The position numbers and the translations under genes were made by a program. The notes below the pieces were generated by a model, which did not search any database, had not been told where the DNA came from, and saw only the letters and a program-made list of their open reading frames with translations. 64,000 nt of DNA from Plectrocnemia conspersa (lineage: Eukaryota > Arthropoda > Insecta > Trichoptera > Polycentropodidae), in the NCBI GenBank assembly GCA_009617715.1, contig VTFK01000111.1:558001-622000 (forward strand). Reading direction: 5' to 3'. Below are positions 59,145-64,000 of the stretch, piece by piece (position 1 is the stretch's first letter; every line of letters starts with the position of its first letter).

Positions 59145-59548
59145 GTTAATTACGGCACCCCGACAAAGCCGCGCAAAGTCAAAACAAAATTCATTTTATA
59201 ACATGGTTTTTATTTATTAATAATTACAAATATATATAGGAAAAGGGAGGCGTCTCGCTACCGCTCGCGCCGACTTTCACTGTAGAACCAAACAACCTAA
59301 CCTTTTTTTTAATGATATTGTATTGATTTATTTTCATTTCGGTATATTTTGTAACTGTCCAGCATCATCCAATCTATGACTAACTGTTCAAAAAGCGAAT
59401 CACTAGTGATAGAGCTGTCCACAAAACAAAACAATTAGAATTAAAAAAATCATTTTCTTTCATTTTATTCAATTTTATAAATTTGATTTGCGCGGGATTG
59501 TCTTGCGCGGCTATGTCGGCGCGGCTTTGTCGAGTCCCCGTTAATTAC
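59145..59548. mobile_element. Inverted-repeat element with 9-bp target duplication
   Basis: GTTAATTAC occurs at 59145-59153 and 59540-59548, directly flanking a 386-bp element (59154-59539). Its ends, GGCACCCCGACAAAGCCGCGC and (inverted) GGGGACTCGACAAAGCCGCGC, match at 16 of 21 positions, including 13 in a row on the inner side. A 9-bp duplication suggests a Mutator-like (MULE) MITE. No coding region. Confidence 0.8.
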
Positions 59549-60550
59549 AGAAAAATAATAACATTCATTTTTAGTTTTTTGTAGAAAAACATAATGCTTC
59601 TCTATATTATACATGATTTTTTCTATTCAAAAATATTTTATTTGACAAAACTATTAATTTTATATAATTACAAAATTACTTCTTTAAAATTTAATTGTGT
59701 AATATTGAGAGAGAAAATAGTAAAAAAACTATAAAAATCAATCATATTCTAATCATCACAAAATTCCAAAGACTTTTAAAATTTTATGTTAAATAATTTT
59801 TACAACTTAATGACATTAGAAGCGATTGAGAACCACTTCTCAGCTTTAAATTTAAGTTTTATAAATTTTTCACATACATATATTTTATTATATAATATAA
59901 TGAATTACAATAACATAATCAAATGATTTTATTTCTAATTTTTTTTTATAGCTTAAGCTAAAAAAGATTTAGAATAACTGGTTAGATTTGTTTAGAAATA
60001 TTTTAATGCCTAACTTTAATGCTTATAAACTTCACTTCAATATATAAACTTCATTTAAATATATTTGCTAGTTTTTATAAGAAAAATTTATTTTATCAAA
60101 ATATGTCCCACTGTGCGTTGGTTCAAATATTAGATGAAATTATTCTATATATTATTTTATATATTATAATATATACATATATGTGTTTATTTATATTTTT
60201 TGATGTGTATTACTCAAATTGATATTATTTCATTTTTAAATATTTTTCTCATTAGTTAAAAGCTTATTTTTTTCATTGGCTAATCCATAATATTTTTTTT
60301 TCACTATTATTTATTATAGCTGATTATTTATTTTTTTATTAAAACTAAAGATTTCTCTCATAATTTAAAACATTGCGCCACTACATTTTTGCGCCATTAT
60401 GGTACTATTTTTTAATATTCAATATATAAAAACGTGTATTGAGGTAAAAAGTTATTAACAATGATAAAAAAAAAAATAGTTAAGCTTAGGTAAAAATCAT
60501 CTAATAATTTATATAGTTTACATATCAAAATACATATTTAAAATTAGTAT
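59549..60550. other. AT-rich DNA, nothing recognised
   Basis: Open frame of 67 codons at 60019-60222 is Ile/Tyr/Phe-rich, as expected of AT-rich DNA. Confidence 0.45.
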
Positions 60551-60559
60551 TACAGTAAA

Positions 60560-60668
60560 AAGAGCATATCAATGGCTTAAAGTGTAAAATTGTTAACTCC
60601 ACATTTGACAACTCTACAGTAGAAACAAAAAACTAAATAGAGATACACTTTAAGCCATCGATATACAA
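60560..60668. ncRNA. Hairpin with a ~23-bp stem, candidate small-RNA precursor or tiny MITE
   Basis: ATGGCTTAAAGTGTA at 60572-60586 has a perfect inverted copy at 60644-60658, and pairing extends outward through GCATATC and GATATAC with few mismatches. The loop is 57 nt, larger than in most pre-miRNAs. The sequence is not miR-10 and I recognise no known miRNA seed. A short TIR element is an equal or better explanation. Confidence 0.25.
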
Positions 60669-62089
60669 TAAAATTTGAGTGAATAATTATACATTTATAA
60701 TTAGAATATGTTTCTTTGACAATTAAAAATATAAAATATATTATATAAAATATGTAATATGTTACTCTATTTAATAACAAATATTTTAGATGTCTTACAT
60801 TTTTATTAGATATCTACTTACTACATAAACACAAAATATATTTATTATTTTTTTTTTTGAATTAATATATATATATAACTTTGAATATACATTTTGAATT
60901 ACCCATTAAGAAGTACGTAATACACGAAAGAAACTGGTTTTCTTGTCGGAGGCATCACGCGGACAACGAATAGTTTTAAACTTTACACACAGTCTTATAC
61001 ATTATATATATATTTATATCGACCATATTTGAAAACAGCGTTATTTTTTATACTATTTATTACATAAATAAAATCATTTCATTCCATTTATCTACTCACT
61101 TAGATATAAAACTAGCGTTGGAAACCCTCTACAAGTAATCTATCCGAGTATCGAAGGCTATATCATCGTAACTATGTATTAAAACGTGACTTATATCTCA
61201 CGATTCAGATCCTGACACACATACCTTATAAATGCATACTCGAACGGGTTTTTTTTTTCATTATTTTGTGTTTAAAAAATATTGTTGTAGAGTTCGACGA
61301 GTAGCTGATGTGTTAATCTCTTCGTGATGATTTGGCATTGTCGACAATTGGTCATCGTTACATAAGAACGTCATTTTTAATTTATTTTGATGGAAGGACA
61401 ATTAATGGTAATTTGTTGACCAATTTTTAGTAGTAATTTTACGTTTGTTATATAATCATTTTTGTATCATTTTTTAAAAAGACTAATTTATAGTAATGAA
61501 CTTTAAATAGCGCTAAACGATTTTATTTCGTATTTTTAATTTTTTTCTGATAGGATAATGTTTTTGTCTTAAAAATTAATTTTATCCTCTTTTCTTCAAT
61601 CTTTATTTAAAAAAAAAAATCATTGCAAAACCAAAAATTTAAAGCATATTTTTGTATGCTAGATTTAAACATTTAATTTTTAAATAACTCGTACCATAAT
61701 ATAGCATAAAATATTTATGTTAAGAAAATATGGATTTTGCAGAATATTTCAGAAATGAAAAAATGCAATTTAAGCAAGTTTATTATTTGCTAAACAAATT
61801 GAGATATTCATTGGTGGCAAAAATGAATTCGATATATAAAAATAGTTTAGTAGATCTACTATAATTTTTCTATCAGCCTGAAATATATTATGTATTAATC
61901 TAAAAAATCTAAATAATTATATATAATATATTTAACTAAATATAAATTTATTTACAGTGTTTTTTAATAAATAAATAATTACACACCATAGTGTTTTAGT
62001 AAAATTAATTTTAATCTATTTTTAAATAATGTATTATAAATAATATAAATATTTTGTAGGAAAATCCCTGTTTGTGTTCATTTAAAAAT
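60669..62089. other. AT-rich DNA with one less AT-rich patch
   Basis: Patch of higher G+C at 60905-61360 with ATCACGCGGACAACG; otherwise nothing recognised. Confidence 0.4.
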
Positions 62090-63930
62090 CTAATTATTTA
62101 ATTAATTTTTATAATAATGTCTCGGGCTATTTTAGATGCTATATTAATTATTTTAAATAAAGTTACACATATACATATGTATAAAAATAAATATATAGGT
62201 AATATATAATTTATTTGGATAGTATTTATTTTAATTATTGAAGGAGCATTAAAAATTAGCCTAATCAGTGGTATAATATTAGCATGGGCTACTTTTAAAT
62301 GTGCCGTTTATAAATTTAAAAACATATGATAATATAATATGTAAAATAAAATCGATATAAATGTACATAGTTTATTTTACTGCAAAGAACATTTAGTAAT
62401 ATTATAATTTTGTAATCCATTAATAAAGGCGCATTTAATTAAAATAAATATTATTATTAAAAGCAAGGACAAAAACACCAAAATATTATAAAAGTATTTT
62501 TAATCTATTTAATTTATTTAATTAAAAATATTTTTACCAAAATTATATAAAAATTGACAATCTCAATAATATTTGTTTTAAATTTTATGTTAATTCCACG
62601 GGCTACTTTTAAATACGCCATTTGAAAAATTATTTTAATTATTAAATATTATGTAAAATAAATACATACAAAATGTATAAATAATAAATTACGCATATTG
62701 TGTAAAGTAAAATTGCCATTTGTACAGAATTTATTTTGCAACTAAGAACATTTTTAATAATATTTTACTTTAAACGTATTTTTTTATAATAAATGGCGCA
62801 TTTAAAAATATTCTAAGCCATAGTATTATAATAAACGAAATATATTGTATACCTTTGTACAAAATATATTATTTATCATCACATTAAATTATAATTGAGT
62901 TAATAACTTAAAGCTATTTTTAAATAAAAATAATAAATTTTTAATTGCTTATATCTAAAAATTTATTATTTTTTGCTATGTTTTTTAGTTAAATATATTA
63001 TTAATATAATTGAAAAATGTCTACCAAATATTTTTTCCATTAAAAAAATATTAATAGTACTATTTTCACATAAATATCAATTTATAAACAGTGTTATAAT
63101 AAAATATTTGACAAAAATGTAATTTTTGATTAATAACATACAATAGTATTTTTAGTAAAATAGCTTAAAATTCATATATACTTTAATAAAATATTGATTT
63201 GTTTTTTATGAAATAGGAAAATACTTTTTTTTGTGTTTATTAAAAAGGCTTCTTAATTTAAAAGTAGTAAAAACCATTAAAAAAAAACACTTTTTTAATA
63301 TACACAATTAAAAATAATATTTTATTCTAAACTATTTTATTTATTATTACATAATAATTAATTCCGCGCTTAATTAATTGAATACAATAATTTAAAATAT
63401 GTAAAATTAAGTTTGATTTATAAACATATTTTTTTTGTCCCTTAATACATTTATTAATATTTTTACTTAATAAGATAATTTTATGTATTTTAAAGTAGCT
63501 TTATAAATATTTTAATTAAAGTAAGGGATACTTTTAAATGCGCCATTATTAAATTTAAAAATATATATCTAATAATATGTGAAATAAAGAAGCAAAGAAT
63601 ATATTTATTTTATAGGATAAAATAATCATTCTATAAATTAAAATGGAGCATTAAAAAATTTCCCAAAGCATATTTTAAGATAATTCTAAATTTCTTGAAA
63701 AATATCTATATTGGTGATCTTTTAATGTTTTACTACAAAATATATTATCTTTCATTATATCAAAGTTTTAATACCGTAATTATAATTATTTTTAAATGTG
63801 CAATATTTTTTTGTATGTACAATAAAGTTGAAAACATATAGCTTATTTTTCTTTACAACTAAGACTAAGTAAAAAATTATATTTTTTTGCACATTTAAAG
63901 TAGCCTAAAAGCACAATTAAGAATTTATAT
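62090..63930. repeat. Diverged repeat cluster with GGGCTACTTTTAAATGCGCC motif in both orientations
   Basis: Forms of GGGCTACTTTTAAATGCGCC occur at about 62124, 62287, 62600 and 63526. Inverted forms such as GGCGCATTTAA occur at about 62430, 62794, 63644 and 63890, often next to AATATTATGTAAAATAAA-like DNA. A decayed array of inverted and direct units that runs to the window edge. Confidence 0.5.
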
Positions 63931-64000
63931 AAAATCACTCAACACTTTTAAATTATTAATTTGGGTATAGAATGTAATTTATATAACAACTTTATATTTT

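Noticed and set aside
1..64000. CRISPR arrays, operons, riboswitches, rRNA
   Set aside because: The tandem arrays here have long degenerate units without spacers, and the locus is clearly eukaryotic.

Overview
The window is a piece of an insect Hox cluster. It holds one confidently identified protein-coding gene, Deformed (Dfd), on the minus strand. The identification rests on an intact Dfd-class homeodomain, the YPWM motif with Dfd-type flanks, the MSSFLM amino terminus and the DPKFPPSEEYSQ block. The two coding exons join in frame at consensus GT/AG sites to give a 405-residue protein with no internal stop. Base composition is strongly AT-rich and intergenic DNA is full of decayed transposons. 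These features fit an insect with a fairly large Hox cluster, but I cannot name the order from sequence alone.

Layout. At 1-2986 lie a degenerate tandem array, a GC-richer block and the probable 3' UTR/downstream DNA of Dfd. Dfd exon 2, with the homeobox, is at 2987-3636. An 18.2-kb intron at 3637-21867 contains several inverted-repeat elements, two GC-richer blocks, a ~1.8-kb tandem array and a palindrome that ends about 33 bp from the 5' splice site. Dfd exon 1 is at 21868-22435, preceded on its upstream side (22436-22920) by a GC-rich leader/promoter region. From there to 64000 is gene-poor DNA. If the usual insect Hox order and orientation hold, this is the Dfd-Scr interval. I looked for the miR-10 mature sequence there on both strands and did not see it.

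Mobile DNA. The upstream 41 kb contains a decayed non-LTR retrotransposon reverse transcriptase (23.8-24.4 kb) and a decayed piggyBac-type transposase (29.1-30.15 kb, minus strand). It also holds several TTAA-flanked piggyBac-like MITEs, one of them nested inside a larger TA-flanked inverted-repeat element at 57.2-58.05 kb. Other elements are a 386-bp element with a 9-bp target duplication at 59.15 kb, a hAT-like terminus at 23.14 kb, and a family (here 'family A') with a ~240-bp near-perfect palindromic core in five places, plus related arm fragments. A second short family ('family B') recurs at least six times.

Regulation. GC-richer blocks in the intron and upstream are the best candidates for enhancers or Polycomb/Trithorax elements of Dfd or its neighbour. 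This is inference from composition and short motifs and needs cross-species alignment. No CRISPR, operon or bacterial feature is present. No convincing undescribed multi-gene system was found; the main unusual features are the palindrome load around Dfd and two hairpins that could be small-RNA precursors.
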